Shown: positions 8,043-16,784 of the stretch, in pieces
Layout: the number at the start of each line of letters is the position of its first letter
How positions within the stretch are numbered: position 1 is the stretch's first letter
NCBI RefSeq assembly: GCF_001941845.1
Contig: NZ_CP018870.1
Location: 6,858,001-6,922,000, forward strand
DNA length: 64,000 nucleotides
DNA from: Streptomyces sp. TN58
Lineage (GTDB): Bacteria; Actinomycetota; Actinomycetes; Streptomycetales; Streptomycetaceae
Direction of reading: 5' to 3'
Program-made: the position numbers and the translations under genes
Notes under the pieces: generated by a model
What the model was told of the DNA's origin: nothing
The model's input: only the letters and a program-made list of their open reading frames with translations
The model's database searches: none

Positions 8043-9302
8043 ATGACCGGCCACACACCCCAACCGCTCGCCCGACTCGGCGCGCACCTGAACGACCTGA
8101 CGGCCTTCTACCTGGAACTGCACCGCGACCCCGAGCTGTCGGGAGCGGAACGGCGTACGGCGGACCGCTTCGCCGGGCGGCTGGAGTCGGCGGGGTACGC
8201 GACCATCCGGGGCATCGGCGGACACGGCGTCGCCGGCGTGCTCCGCAACGGGGAGGGGCCCACCGTGCTGCTGCGGGCCGAACTCGACGCGCTGCCGCTG
8301 CGGGAGACGACCGGGCTGCCGTACGCCGCCGACGGAGAGGCGGCGCACGCCTGCGGGCACGATCTGCACCTGGCCGCGGCGGCCGGCGCGGCCGACCTGC
8401 TGGCGCGGGCGCCGCAGGCCTGGCGCGGCACCCTCGTGGTGGTCGGACAGCCGGCCGAGGAGACGCTGGAGGGCGCCAGGGCGATGCTGGCCGACGGCCT
8501 CTACCGGCGGTTCGGGCGCCCCGACGACGTCCTGGCCCAGCACGCGGCTCCGCTGCCGGCCGGGATGGTCGCGCACGCGTACGGGCCCGTGACGGCGGGC
8601 AGCGCCACCTTCCGCGTGGTGGTGCACGGCAGGGGCGGCCACGCGGGCGCTCCGCACCTCGCCGTCGACCCGGTGGTGGCGGCCGCGCACGTGGTGACGG
8701 GGCTCCAGAGGGTGGTGGCGCGAGAGACCGCCCCGGCGGACCAGGTGGCGGTGACCGTCGGCTCCTTCCACGCGGGGGAGCGGGCGAACGTCATCCCCGA
8801 CCGCGCCGAACTGGGCATCACCGTACGGGCGGTGAGCGAGGCCTCGCTGGCCCGGGCGGCCGCGGCCGTGGAACGGATCGTGCGGGCCGAGTGCGCCGCC
8901 GCGGCCTGCCCCCGCGAGCCGGAGATCGACCGGCTCTCCGCCTCCCCCGTCACCCACCCGGATCCGGGGCTGACGGCGGCCGTACGGCAGGCGCACACGG
9001 CCGAGTTCGGGGCGGATCGGGTGGCGATGTGGCCGCCCTCGCTGGCCACGGAGGACTTCGCACTGTTCGGCGACGCGGGAACGGACGTGCACGCAGAGCG
9101 CGGCATCCGGCTCGGCTACTGGATGGTGGGCACCGTCGGTCCGGCCGCCTGGTCCCGCGCCCCGGGCGCGACGGCGGCGGAGAAGATGGCGGCCCTGCCG
9201 GCCAACCACGCCCCGGACTTCGCTCCGGACGCCCGCACCGCCCTGCCGGCCGCCGTGCGCGCCCTGACCGCCGCGTCCCTGGCCCGCCTGGGCTCCCCCT
9301 GA
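8043..9302 (+). CDS. M20-family amidohydrolase/peptidase
   Basis: A 419-residue protein of the M20D (HipO/AbgB-like) amidohydrolase family: di-metal motif ACGHDLHLAA at 103-112, catalytic PAEE near residue 138, and a dimerisation domain with HGRGGHAG in the middle. These enzymes hydrolyse amide bonds of N-acyl amino acids, small peptides or folate-like conjugates. It is transcribed divergently from the precursor gene and shares its promoter region. A role in trimming or inactivating the RiPP is possible but unproven; an unrelated catabolic role is equally likely. Only a weak ribosome site precedes the ATG. Confidence 0.85.
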   Translation: MTGHTPQPLARLGAHLNDLTAFYLELHRDPELSGAERRTADRFAGRLESAGYATIRGIGGHGVAGVLRNGEGPTVLLRAELDALPLRETTGLPYAADGEAAHACGHDLHLAAAAGAADLLARAPQAWRGTLVVVGQPAEETLEGARAMLADGLYRRFGRPDDVLAQHAAPLPAGMVAHAYGPVTAGSATFRVVVHGRGGHAGAPHLAVDPVVAAAHVVTGLQRVVARETAPADQVAVTVGSFHAGERANVIPDRAELGITVRAVSEASLARAAAAVERIVRAECAAAACPREPEIDRLSASPVTHPDPGLTAAVRQAHTAEFGADRVAMWPPSLATEDFALFGDAGTDVHAERGIRLGYWMVGTVGPAAWSRAPGATAAEKMAALPANHAPDFAPDARTALPAAVRALTAASLARLGSP

Positions 9303-9332
9303 CGCGCGCACGCCCCGTACGGTCGGACCGAA

Positions 9333-9358
9333 GGGGCCGGCCTTCGCGTACCGGCCCC
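9333..9358. terminator. Hairpin between convergent genes
   Basis: The inverted repeat ggggccgg / ccggcccc with a 10-nt loop sits between the stop codons of the M20 gene and the minus-strand lipoprotein gene, a position suited to a bidirectional terminator. Confidence 0.6.
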
Positions 9359-9387
9359 TGCGCCACACGCGGAGCGGCAGGCGGTGG

Positions 9388-10380
9388 TCAGCGGCCGGAG
9401 CTGCTGCCGGCCGACTTCACCGCGGCGCCGTTGCGGCCCCGGATCGGGTCGAGGGTGGCGAGGTGCTGGGCGATGAGAGCCCTCTGGAGCTTGGACTCCT
9501 CCTTGAACCACACGTCGACCAGCCCGGTCTGCGCCTTGCAGTCGACCTCGGCGACGGCGACGGCGATCTCCTCCGGCGAGGGACGGCCCGGCACGTGGGG
9601 CACCCGGTCCGCCGCGTCGAACGGGGTCGCGAGGCCCTTGTGCCCCTTGCCGTCCATGCACTGTGACCACTCGGCCAGGGCCTTCGTGACGGCAGGCAGC
9701 TTCATCGACTCGGTGAAGGAGTTGCCGTTGAGCTCGGAGACGAACGTCAGGTCGTCCTGCGAGGGCTTCGCGATCTGCCCGGCCGCCCAGTTCGCGCAGC
9801 CGCCCTCGTGGAGCTTCTTGCCGTTGTACGCCTCGCGGGCGCGCTCGGGGCTCTGCTGCGGCGCGTCCTTCGCGGTGGCGGCGGCCGGCAGCTTCCGGCC
9901 CGTCAGGACCTCGAACTCCACCGGCTCCAGCTCCGGCACCTTCTGGCGCACCGGCTCGGCGGCCTCGTCGGGCAGCCCGTACCCGTGGGCGGCCGCCGCC
10001 TCCCGGTCGGTGAGGCCGTAACGCCGCTCCATGTTCGCGTCGTTGTCGCTGGGCGGCGGGTTCGTCCCCTCCACCGGCAGCCGGACCGGCAGGCCGTAGT
10101 CGGCCATGCACCGCTCCTGGAGCTGCCGCACGGCCCCGTCGAGGAGGACGGCCTCCTCGAAGGTCTGCATGTAGGCCTCAAGCGGGAGGGTCAGCCCGCG
10201 GGCCAGACCGCGCTCCGGGGTGGCCTTGGGCCACTTGGCCCGGTCGACCAGGGGCCGGTCCCCGGCCACCGGCGCAGCCGGTGTGGCGGAGGGGGTTCCG
10301 CCGCCGGCGCAGGCGGTCAGCAGGCTGGTGGCCGCGACCACCACGATCGCGGCGGCGGATGCGCGCTGGTTGAACTTCAC
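9388..10380 (-). CDS. Secreted lipoprotein of unknown function
   Basis: A 330-residue protein starting at a GTG with an AAGGAAG ribosome site. The start VKFNQRASAAAIVVVAATSLLTAC is a lipoprotein signal with lipobox LTAC, so it should be anchored on the outer face of the membrane. The mature part has regularly spaced Cys residues (ERCMADYG, GGCANWAAG, SQCMDGKG, EVDCKAQTG) and no family I can name; similar proteins are common in Streptomyces. A longer reading frame extends upstream through the next gene region but lacks a signal peptide. It is followed downstream by a terminator-like hairpin. Confidence 0.75.
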   Translation of the reverse strand: MKFNQRASAAAIVVVAATSLLTACAGGGTPSATPAAPVAGDRPLVDRAKWPKATPERGLARGLTLPLEAYMQTFEEAVLLDGAVRQLQERCMADYGLPVRLPVEGTNPPPSDNDANMERRYGLTDREAAAAHGYGLPDEAAEPVRQKVPELEPVEFEVLTGRKLPAAATAKDAPQQSPERAREAYNGKKLHEGGCANWAAGQIAKPSQDDLTFVSELNGNSFTESMKLPAVTKALAEWSQCMDGKGHKGLATPFDAADRVPHVPGRPSPEEIAVAVAEVDCKAQTGLVDVWFKEESKLQRALIAQHLATLDPIRGRNGAAVKSAGSSSGR

Positions 10381-10439
10381 GGTCTCGGCTTCCTTTTCGG
10401 CGGGGGGAGGGGAGGAGGGGCGGGGTGGGGCGGGACGGG

Positions 10440-10958
10440 TCAGGCGAAGTGCTGGGAGGCGTTCTCGTTCTTCAGCGCGGAGATCAGGTTCGACCAGGGG
10501 CAGTTCCCGTAGGGCTCGCGCTTCTGGAAGTACTGGGAGGTGCCGCCGTAGCCGGAGTTGAAGTACACGCGGTAGGCGTCGGTGCCCGAGCAGTTCTGCA
10601 CCGAGGCGGCGTTGTTCTTCATGTACTGCCACGACCCGGTGCCGTTGCCGTTGAAGGCGTACCGGAAGGTGGTGAGAGTGGAGCCCTGGTACTGGCTGGT
10701 GCCGGTGTAGTCGTGGACGTTGCCGTAGAACTGGGCCCAGCTGGAGGTGTAGGAGCCGTTCTTCACAGCCAGCTCCTTGGAGTTGTAGAAGAGCATGAGC
10801 AGGGGCTCGTTGGCGCAGTTGATCCAGGTCACCTCGCAGTTCGAGGTGACCTTGTGCTCGGCCGCGTGCGCGCTGGTGGCGGTGGCCGCGACGAGTGCCG
10901 TGGCCGCCGTCACCGTGGCGAGCGCGGTGCCCAGGCGGGCGACGGAGGTCTTCTTCAT
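10440..10958 (-). CDS. Small secreted protein, peptidase-inhibitor I36-like
   Basis: A 172-residue protein with a clear signal peptide (MKKTSVARLG, hydrophobic core, cleavage near AHA-AEH around residue 32). The mature part contains the block YRVYFNSGYGGTSQYF near its C-terminus, reminiscent of the beta/gamma-crystallin-like repeat of I36 (SMI-type) metalloprotease inhibitors in Streptomyces. It has several Cys that could form disulfides. The ATG at 10958 was preferred over upstream in-frame starts because it directly precedes the signal sequence. It lies between a lipoprotein and a subtilase on the same strand; an inhibitor role toward a secreted protease is inference. Confidence 0.65.
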   Translation of the reverse strand: MKKTSVARLGTALATVTAATALVAATATSAHAAEHKVTSNCEVTWINCANEPLLMLFYNSKELAVKNGSYTSSWAQFYGNVHDYTGTSQYQGSTLTTFRYAFNGNGTGSWQYMKNNAASVQNCSGTDAYRVYFNSGYGGTSQYFQKREPYGNCPWSNLISALKNENASQHFA

Positions 10959-11064
10959 GAGGGGGAGGGCCTTTCGTGTCCTGGGGCGGGGCGGCGCGCC
11001 CCGCACCTGCGGGTGTTCAGGGCGCGCCGTTCGCCGTCGGTCGTGGGGTGTGCCGGAGGCCGGT

Positions 11065-13482
11065 TCAGAACCTGACGACGAAGTTGTTGACCGTGCCGGT
11101 GTTGCCGGTGATGACGTCGTCGACGCGGAGCTTCCACCAGCCGTTGACCGGCAGGTCGGTCCCGTTGACCGTGTACGTCTTCTTGAAGGCGCCCGACCCG
11201 GTGGACGTGCCGCTCGTACCGGCCGCCTTGAGGAGGTGGAAGGAGCCGTCCGGCGCGATCAGGTCGATCTTGAGGTTGTTCAGGGCCTGGTGCTCGACGT
11301 GCACGTACACCTGGAGCTTGTCGGAGCCCACGCCGGACAGGCCGTCGGCCTTGGTCCAGATCTCCGTGTAGTTCTTGTCCGGGACCGCCTTCACGGTCTG
11401 GTTCTCGTACGAGGGGAAGCCCAGCGACCAGCCCTTGAGGTCACCGGTGGAGCCGCCGGCCGAGTCGGTGACCTTCAGCGTCCAGGTGCCGTTCGCGGTG
11501 GCGTCGGTGGCGTCCACGCCGTAGGTGGTCTGCAGGGTGCCGCCGGCCTCGGAGCCGTACGGCTTGAGGGTGAAGGACTTGTTGTCCGGGCTGGTGAGGA
11601 CGAGCCGCAGGTCGCCGATCTTGGAGTGGGTGAGGTTCGTGTACACCTGGAGCGGGCCGGAGGCGTTGCCGGGGATCTCCGAGACGCTGATGGTCGAGGA
11701 GAGGGTGCCGGTGTCGGGGATGACCTGGCTCGTGGTCTTCTCGAACGGCGTGGGGAAGATCAGTGACCAGGTGGTCAGCTTGCCCGCGTCGCCGTCGTCG
11801 GTGTCGGTCATCCGCAGCTTCCACTCGCCGTTGGCGGGCGAGTCGGAGGCGTCCACCGCGAACTGCGCGATGACGTTGTCGGCGCCGTCGGAGACGTTCG
11901 AGCTCTTGAGCAGGTACGTCTTCCCGGTGGGCGAGAGGAGTTCCAGCTTGACGTCGCCCCGGTAGGCGTGGGTGATGTTGACGGACGCGGTGAGGTTCTT
12001 CGGCGCGTTGCCGGGGTACTCCGTGATTTTCACCGGCGAGACGACCGGCGTCCCGGGGGTGCCCGCCCCGGCGGGGGCGTCGGGGATGTTCACGTCGAGG
12101 TCGTTGTCGACCTGGAAGGAGCGGGGCTTCTTGTCCGCCTCGGGCTTCGGCTCGATCGCCGTGAGGGCCTTGCCGAGGTCGACGCGGGGCGTGGTCGTAC
12201 CGGAGTAGGTGACCGAGGTGGCGCTGGTGGCGAGGAGCGAAACCAGGCTGTCGATGCCCTCGGTGGGGTAGGTCTGCTTCAGCACGGCGAGGGCGCCCGC
12301 CACATGCGGGGCGGCCATCGAGGTGCCGTTCTTGGAGGCGTAGGTGTTGCCGGGCACGGAGGAGACGATCGAGGTGCCGGGGGCGAACAGGTCCAGCAGC
12401 GGGCCTCGGTTGCTGAAGGTGGAGACCTGGTCGTCATCGGTGGTGGAGCCCACCGTGACGGCGGAGGAGACACAGCCGGGGGCGCTGACGGCGTCGGCGT
12501 AGCCGTTGTTGCCCGCGGCGACGACGGTGGCCACGTTCTCGGTGAGCAGGCTGTCGATGATCGCCTTGCGGGGGTCGGCGGCGCAGGCCGTCGTCCAGCG
12601 GCCGCCGCCCAGGCTCATGTTGGCGGCGACGATGGCGCTGCCGGCCTTCTTCAGTGCGTGGACCTTCTCCAGCCCCTTGATCTGGGAGCTGGTGAAGCTG
12701 AGCACGCACGGGCTGGCTCCGGCGCCGCAGTACTCGTCGGATTCGAACTTCGAGAACACCTGGACGGCGACGATGTCGGCGCCGGGGGCGACACCGCGGA
12801 CGGGCGCCCCGCTGACCCCGGCCCCGTTGCCGGCGGCTATGCCGGCGACGTGCGTCCCGTGGGAGCACGCGGTGCCCAGGGTGGCGCAGGCGCCGGCCTC
12901 GGCGTCGGCGCTGCCGGGGCCCTCCTGCTCGTCGCTGCCGTCGGGGCAGAGGCTGGTGGCGCCGTAGCTCTCGTCGTTGACGGAGAAGCAGGACTCCGAC
13001 TTCACACGGCCCGCCAGGAACGGGTGCCGGGTGGCGACACCGGTGTCGAGGACCGCCACGGCCGTGCCGGCGCCGGTCTTCCCGGCGGCGGCGGCCTTGT
13101 CGCTGCCGATCCTGACGGTGGACTCGTTCAGGGTCGGCGGGACCGGGACGTCCTCGGTGACGCTGAGGACGCCGGGCTTGGAGTTCAGTGCGTCGAGACC
13201 CGCACGGTTCACACGGAGGGTGACCATCGGCACCGTGTCGTACGACACGAGGGTCTGGCCCGCCTCCGCCGCCGAGGCCAGGTCCGTGCGCTGGTCGGTG
13301 ACGACGTTGACGCGGACGGTACCGCCGCTCGCCGTCTCGTCCAGGAGCGGCGGGTCGACCGGGCCGGTCGGCGCGGCGGCTGCCGGGCTGGTGCCGATCA
13401 GCGGGTTCGAGGGCACCGGTGTCGCGGTGAGCACCAGGGCCGCCGCGGTGGCGGTCACCATGGCCCATACGGGTCTTTTCAC
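11065..13482 (-). CDS. Secreted S8 subtilase with three C-terminal P-type domains
   Basis: An 805-residue exported protease. It starts at a GTG preceded by GGAG and opens with a signal peptide (VKRPVWAMVTATAAALVLTA). A propeptide-like region runs to about 120, followed by the S8 domain with Asp146 (VAVLDTGV), His208 (CSHGTHVAG), oxyanion Asn in AAGNNG near 325 and Ser388 (NGTSMAAPH). The catalytic domain is rich in Cys. The C-terminal half consists of three tandem proprotein-convertase P-like beta domains, about 482-578, 596-690 and 700-805; the third is most divergent. P domains stabilise or target the protease. Three in tandem is more than the single or double arrangement usually met. Confidence 0.9.
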   Translation of the reverse strand: MKRPVWAMVTATAAALVLTATPVPSNPLIGTSPAAAAPTGPVDPPLLDETASGGTVRVNVVTDQRTDLASAAEAGQTLVSYDTVPMVTLRVNRAGLDALNSKPGVLSVTEDVPVPPTLNESTVRIGSDKAAAAGKTGAGTAVAVLDTGVATRHPFLAGRVKSESCFSVNDESYGATSLCPDGSDEQEGPGSADAEAGACATLGTACSHGTHVAGIAAGNGAGVSGAPVRGVAPGADIVAVQVFSKFESDEYCGAGASPCVLSFTSSQIKGLEKVHALKKAGSAIVAANMSLGGGRWTTACAADPRKAIIDSLLTENVATVVAAGNNGYADAVSAPGCVSSAVTVGSTTDDDQVSTFSNRGPLLDLFAPGTSIVSSVPGNTYASKNGTSMAAPHVAGALAVLKQTYPTEGIDSLVSLLATSATSVTYSGTTTPRVDLGKALTAIEPKPEADKKPRSFQVDNDLDVNIPDAPAGAGTPGTPVVSPVKITEYPGNAPKNLTASVNITHAYRGDVKLELLSPTGKTYLLKSSNVSDGADNVIAQFAVDASDSPANGEWKLRMTDTDDGDAGKLTTWSLIFPTPFEKTTSQVIPDTGTLSSTISVSEIPGNASGPLQVYTNLTHSKIGDLRLVLTSPDNKSFTLKPYGSEAGGTLQTTYGVDATDATANGTWTLKVTDSAGGSTGDLKGWSLGFPSYENQTVKAVPDKNYTEIWTKADGLSGVGSDKLQVYVHVEHQALNNLKIDLIAPDGSFHLLKAAGTSGTSTGSGAFKKTYTVNGTDLPVNGWWKLRVDDVITGNTGTVNNFVVRF

Positions 13483-13522
13483 TTACTACTCCAGCTCGTG
13501 AAGGGGTTTTCGGGCGCGCAAA

Positions 13523-13563
13523 AGGGGGCCGGGCAGCGAAGCGTTCTCGTTGCCGGGCCCCCT
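13523..13563. terminator. Terminator downstream of the phospholipase gene
   Basis: A 17-bp stem (agggggcc.../...ggccccct) with one mismatch, one G-U pair and a 7-nt loop lies just past the stop codon of the minus-strand PLA2 gene, before the subtilase start. Confidence 0.7.
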
Positions 13564-13594
13564 CGTGGTCAACGGGGCCGGGACAGCTGGCGGA

Positions 13595-15208
13595 TCAGGT
13601 GGCGTTGGCGCCGTTCTTGGGGCGTCCGAAGTAGAAGACGGCCGTGTAGTAGGTGTAGGCGGTCGACCGGCAGGCACCCTTCCAGAAGTAGGCAGGGCAG
13701 GTGTTGTTGTAGAGGATGTTGTAGAACGCGACATCGACGGAAATGCCCTTGTTGCGATCCAGGTAGTAGCGGTAGCCCTTGTAGCTGTTGCCGATGGTGC
13801 CGTAGCCGTAGTCGTGCGAGTCACAGGCGGCACGGAAGTCCCAGCCTCCGGGCTTGTCCGAGGCGCTGGTGCAGTGGTCGCCGTTGATGCCGATGACCCA
13901 GGCCTTGGTGGGCGTCTGCTTCCAGTACGGGTTCTTCCAGCCGTAGTGGGCGACCTTCGTGGCGCAGCCGCTGTACTGGTACCACATCCACGACACGGCG
14001 GTGGAGCAGTGGCGCGGGTAGGCCTGCGGGTCGGTGATCTCCGAGCCGCTGAAGTCGGACGCGGCCGGGGTGATGCCCTCGTCCTGGGAGATGCTGGGGG
14101 CGCCGCTCAGCGCGCTGCCCGCGTCCGGGACGGTGCCGGTGGTCTCCTGCGCCTGCGGGGCCACGGCGTCGCCGTCGAACGTCAGCTCCCAGCGGGCGCC
14201 GTTGTCGGAGGTGGCGGTGGCGACGCGGTCGCTGCCGTCGTAGGTGTAGGCGTTGAGCTCGCTGCCCTCCGCCGGGTTGCTGACCTGCCGCAGCAGACCG
14301 GAGGTGTCGTAGGAGTAGCGGGCCAGCGTCTGCACGGTCTGGTCGACGGTGAGGGTGATGTCCTTCACCTGGCCGTTCACATCACCGAGGGCGCTGCCCG
14401 AAGCGGTGGTGGCGGTGGCGTAGTTGACCTTCAGGGACTGCTCGGGGGTCTCCCCGCGGGCGGGCTCCTTGACGGTGGAGACGCGGCCCACGGAGTCGTA
14501 GGAGACCGTGGACTGCTTGAACGCCTTGCTGCCCACCGCGGTGACGCGCCAGTTGTCGCCGCCGCCGCCGACCTGTTTCCACGTGAAGGAGGTCTTCAGG
14601 TCGGCCGCGGCGATCGGGTTGCCCGCCTGGTCGACCGGGGCCTGGTCACCGGACTCGACGGTGGTCAAGTTGACGTTCAGGGTCTCCACGACGGTCGTCT
14701 TCAGCGTGCCGAGGAGGTCGTCCCACGTGATGCTCTCGACCACGGTCGAGCCGTCCTGCGCCTTGTACGTGTTGACGCTTCCGCCGTTGGCGCCGGCGAC
14801 CGAGTCGGTCAGGTCGTAGCGGGTGGACTCGTTGGTGTCCAGGTACGTCGTGGTGATCGCACCGTTGCCCGTGGACAGCTTCCGGTTGAGCTGCCCGCCG
14901 AGGAACTCCGCCTCCCAGCTGGGCCCGAAGACGCCGAGGTCGGAGCGGGTGGCGGGGGCGTCCTGGGCCTGCGAGACACCCTGGGCCTGGGCGACGACCG
15001 TGTGGGAGCGGCCCATCAGGCCGGCGGGCACGTCGTTCTCGGCGATCTGGTAGCTGTTGCTCTCGGACATGTACATGCCCGGGCCGATGTTCTGGATCTC
15101 GCCCTGGGCGAGGGGCTGCGTGGGCAGTTCGGTGGCCGTGGCCGCCTGCTGCGGGAGCAGCAGGGCCAGGGACACGGCGGCCACGACAGGGAGCGCAGTT
15201 CTGCGCAT
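13595..15208 (-). CDS. Secreted YD-repeat protein with C-terminal bacterial phospholipase A2 domain
   Basis: A 537-residue exported protein with signal peptide (MRRTALPVVAAVSLALLLP, cleavage near ATA-TEL). Residues ~40-400 form a beta-rich region with YD/RHS-like repeats (YSYDTSG, YTYDGSD). The last ~120 residues match the prokaryotic phospholipase A2 family: the catalytic dyad block ACDSHDYGYG has His465-Asp466, and the calcium-loop-like segment HCTSASDKPGGWDF precedes it. Several Cys would form disulfides. This enzyme class hydrolyses the sn-2 ester of phospholipids. A YD-repeat shell fused to an enzymatic C-terminus resembles the architecture of polymorphic toxins, but no immunity gene is evident beside it. 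An AGAGGG ribosome site precedes the ATG; upstream in-frame codons lack one. Confidence 0.82.
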   Translation of the reverse strand: MRRTALPVVAAVSLALLLPQQAATATELPTQPLAQGEIQNIGPGMYMSESNSYQIAENDVPAGLMGRSHTVVAQAQGVSQAQDAPATRSDLGVFGPSWEAEFLGGQLNRKLSTGNGAITTTYLDTNESTRYDLTDSVAGANGGSVNTYKAQDGSTVVESITWDDLLGTLKTTVVETLNVNLTTVESGDQAPVDQAGNPIAAADLKTSFTWKQVGGGGDNWRVTAVGSKAFKQSTVSYDSVGRVSTVKEPARGETPEQSLKVNYATATTASGSALGDVNGQVKDITLTVDQTVQTLARYSYDTSGLLRQVSNPAEGSELNAYTYDGSDRVATATSDNGARWELTFDGDAVAPQAQETTGTVPDAGSALSGAPSISQDEGITPAASDFSGSEITDPQAYPRHCSTAVSWMWYQYSGCATKVAHYGWKNPYWKQTPTKAWVIGINGDHCTSASDKPGGWDFRAACDSHDYGYGTIGNSYKGYRYYLDRNKGISVDVAFYNILYNNTCPAYFWKGACRSTAYTYYTAVFYFGRPKNGANAT

Positions 15209-15342
15209 GGGTGTTTCCCTCTCGGTCAAGTCGACCGGCGGTGATCGACAAGCAGGACCGTAGGGAGGGCTTTTGTTGTCCGCAAAGAACGCCCGCACCG
15301 ATCAAAACCCCTTGTTTTGTTGATGGTCGGAGCCCGGACACG

Positions 15343-15360
15343 ATGAGTACGCGTACTCAT
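15343..15360. promoter_or_regulatory. 18-bp perfect palindrome upstream of a lipoprotein gene
   Basis: ATGAGTACGCGTACTCAT is a perfect inverted repeat in the divergent region between the PLA2 gene and the plus-strand lipoprotein gene, ending 35 bp before the latter's ATG. The surrounding segment is unusually AT-rich for this genome. It looks like a dimeric repressor operator; the regulator is unknown. Confidence 0.5.
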
Positions 15361-15395
15361 TCCCGGCGCGTCCGGCGGCGCGCAATGATGCCCGC

Positions 15396-16148
15396 ATGCG
15401 ATCGACGACGCTCTTGAAGCCTGTACTGGCGGCCGCGCTCGGCTGCCTGGTCCTCTCCGGCTGCGGCACCCCGGACGCCACCCCCGAGCGGGCGCCCGCG
15501 GGCAACACGGTGGGGGAGGTGCCGCAGGACCCGTCGTCGCCGGGCGGCGATCCGGAGGTGCGCTTCCTCGCCCTGATGACCCGTACCGCGCAGGGCTGCG
15601 CCCCGGACGCCCCGAAGGACGCCACGGGGGGTGGCGGCGTTCCGAAGCCGGAGGACCTGCCCGGCGCGGAGGCCCCACCCACACCGCGGTACGGGCCGGG
15701 CCGGACCCCGCCGGGCGTCCCGAACGCCGACGGGGACATCCCCGTACCGCTCGACGACGCCGCTCCCGCGGACAGGCCGGGCGCCGGCTCCGCCCCGGCC
15801 GCGAGCACGCCGGAGGTGCCGCTGGCCGGAACCGAGAAGTGCGTGGGCGGCGAGCACGTGAAGCGGGTCGCGGAGGCCCTCAAGGGCACGAAGCCGACCG
15901 GCCACGAGGAGCTGCGCGAGCGGCTGACGGGCCTCGACTACCCCGCCCCCCGGATCCACCGGATGCCGGACCGCGCGGGCGCCCCGCGGGTCAGGATCGA
16001 CCTGCGGGTGATGGGCGGCCATGTGGCCCTGGAGGTCACCGCCGCCGGCGGCGGGGTCGTCGCGGAGGCGTTCGGCGCTCCCGAGACGGAGGACGTGAAG
16101 GTGACCGACGTCAGCCGCGGTACGGGCTCCGACGCCCCCGCGTCCTGA
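15396..16148 (+). CDS. Secreted lipoprotein of unknown function
   Basis: A 250-residue protein with a lipoprotein signal: MRSTTLLKPVLAAALGCLVLSGCG, lipobox LSGC at residues 20-23. The N-terminal half is Pro/Gly/Ala-rich and probably disordered. The C-terminal ~110 residues are denser (EKCVGGEHVKRVAEALKG, then RVRIDLRVMGGHVALEVTAAGG) and may be a small folded domain. I do not recognise a family. It is divergent from the PLA2 gene, with a perfect palindrome in the promoter region, and is followed by a short hairpin (16150-16168). Confidence 0.7.
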   Translation: MRSTTLLKPVLAAALGCLVLSGCGTPDATPERAPAGNTVGEVPQDPSSPGGDPEVRFLALMTRTAQGCAPDAPKDATGGGGVPKPEDLPGAEAPPTPRYGPGRTPPGVPNADGDIPVPLDDAAPADRPGAGSAPAASTPEVPLAGTEKCVGGEHVKRVAEALKGTKPTGHEELRERLTGLDYPAPRIHRMPDRAGAPRVRIDLRVMGGHVALEVTAAGGGVVAEAFGAPETEDVKVTDVSRGTGSDAPAS

Positions 16149-16149
16149 T

Positions 16150-16168
16150 CCCGTCCGCTCCGGACGGG
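16150..16168. terminator. Short hairpin after lipoprotein gene
   Basis: cccgtccg ctc cggacggg starts 1 bp past the stop codon: an 8-bp perfect stem with a 3-nt loop. Confidence 0.5.
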
Positions 16169-16380
16169 CGGGGCCCGCACCCGGTCTCGCTGTCCGCCCG
16201 CACCGCGGTCGGGGAGCGCGCCCGCAGGCGCCCCTCTCCGCCCGCGCCGTGACCGAACGTACGCGCGGGTATACGGGCGGGCGGACGAGTGAAGGGCGGG
16301 TGGGTGGGCAGGCGTACACAGGAAGCTACCCGGGACGTGTCCGGGAAGCGGTTTGCCCTGTCGTCCAGGAGAGCGGGCCC

Positions 16381-16779
16381 ATGCCTCTCCAGCTGATACT
16401 GCACCTCGATCTGCACGGCCGGAGCGCCGCGGCGCAGGCCCGGCGTGCGACGCTGGCGCACCTCGCCGCTGCCGAGGCGGGCGGCGGCGAGCCCCTCCCG
16501 CCCCTGGCGATGGACACGGCGCTCCTGCTGATCAGCGAACTCGTCACCAACGCCGTCCGCCACACGAGCGGGGGCTGCCTGCTGGAGGTGCGTCTCACGT
16601 CGGAGGGGATCGACATCGAGGTCACGGACACCAGCGACGCGGAGCCGGAACCGAGAAGGCCCGAGCGGCGCGGTGAGGGCGGCTGGGGATGGCACCTCGT
16701 CAACCGGCTGGGTACCGACGTGGGGATCCGCCACCACGCGGCGGGAGGCAAGACGATCCACGTCCGCGTCCCGCGCTGA
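16381..16779 (+). CDS. HATPase_c anti-sigma-factor-like/serine kinase regulatory protein
   Basis: A 132-residue single-domain GHKL ATPase of the RsbW/SpoIIAB-like type abundant in Streptomyces. The N box LLISELVTNAVRH is at about 50-62 and a G-box-like GWGWHLVNRLG near 102-112. Such proteins bind ATP and act as anti-sigma factors or partner-switching kinases. An AGGAG site lies about 10 nt before the ATG; an in-frame upstream GTG (16249) would add a 44-residue Gly/Arg-rich extension without family character. No cognate sigma or anti-anti-sigma gene is adjacent; a SigB-type sigma factor lies ~31 kb away. Confidence 0.8.
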   Translation: MPLQLILHLDLHGRSAAAQARRATLAHLAAAEAGGGEPLPPLAMDTALLLISELVTNAVRHTSGGCLLEVRLTSEGIDIEVTDTSDAEPEPRRPERRGEGGWGWHLVNRLGTDVGIRHHAAGGKTIHVRVPR

Positions 16780-16784
16780 CCTCA

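Noticed and set aside
16249..16380. Upstream GTG start for the HATPase-like gene
   Set aside because: It adds 44 residues without family similarity, whereas ATG 16381 has a good ribosome site.
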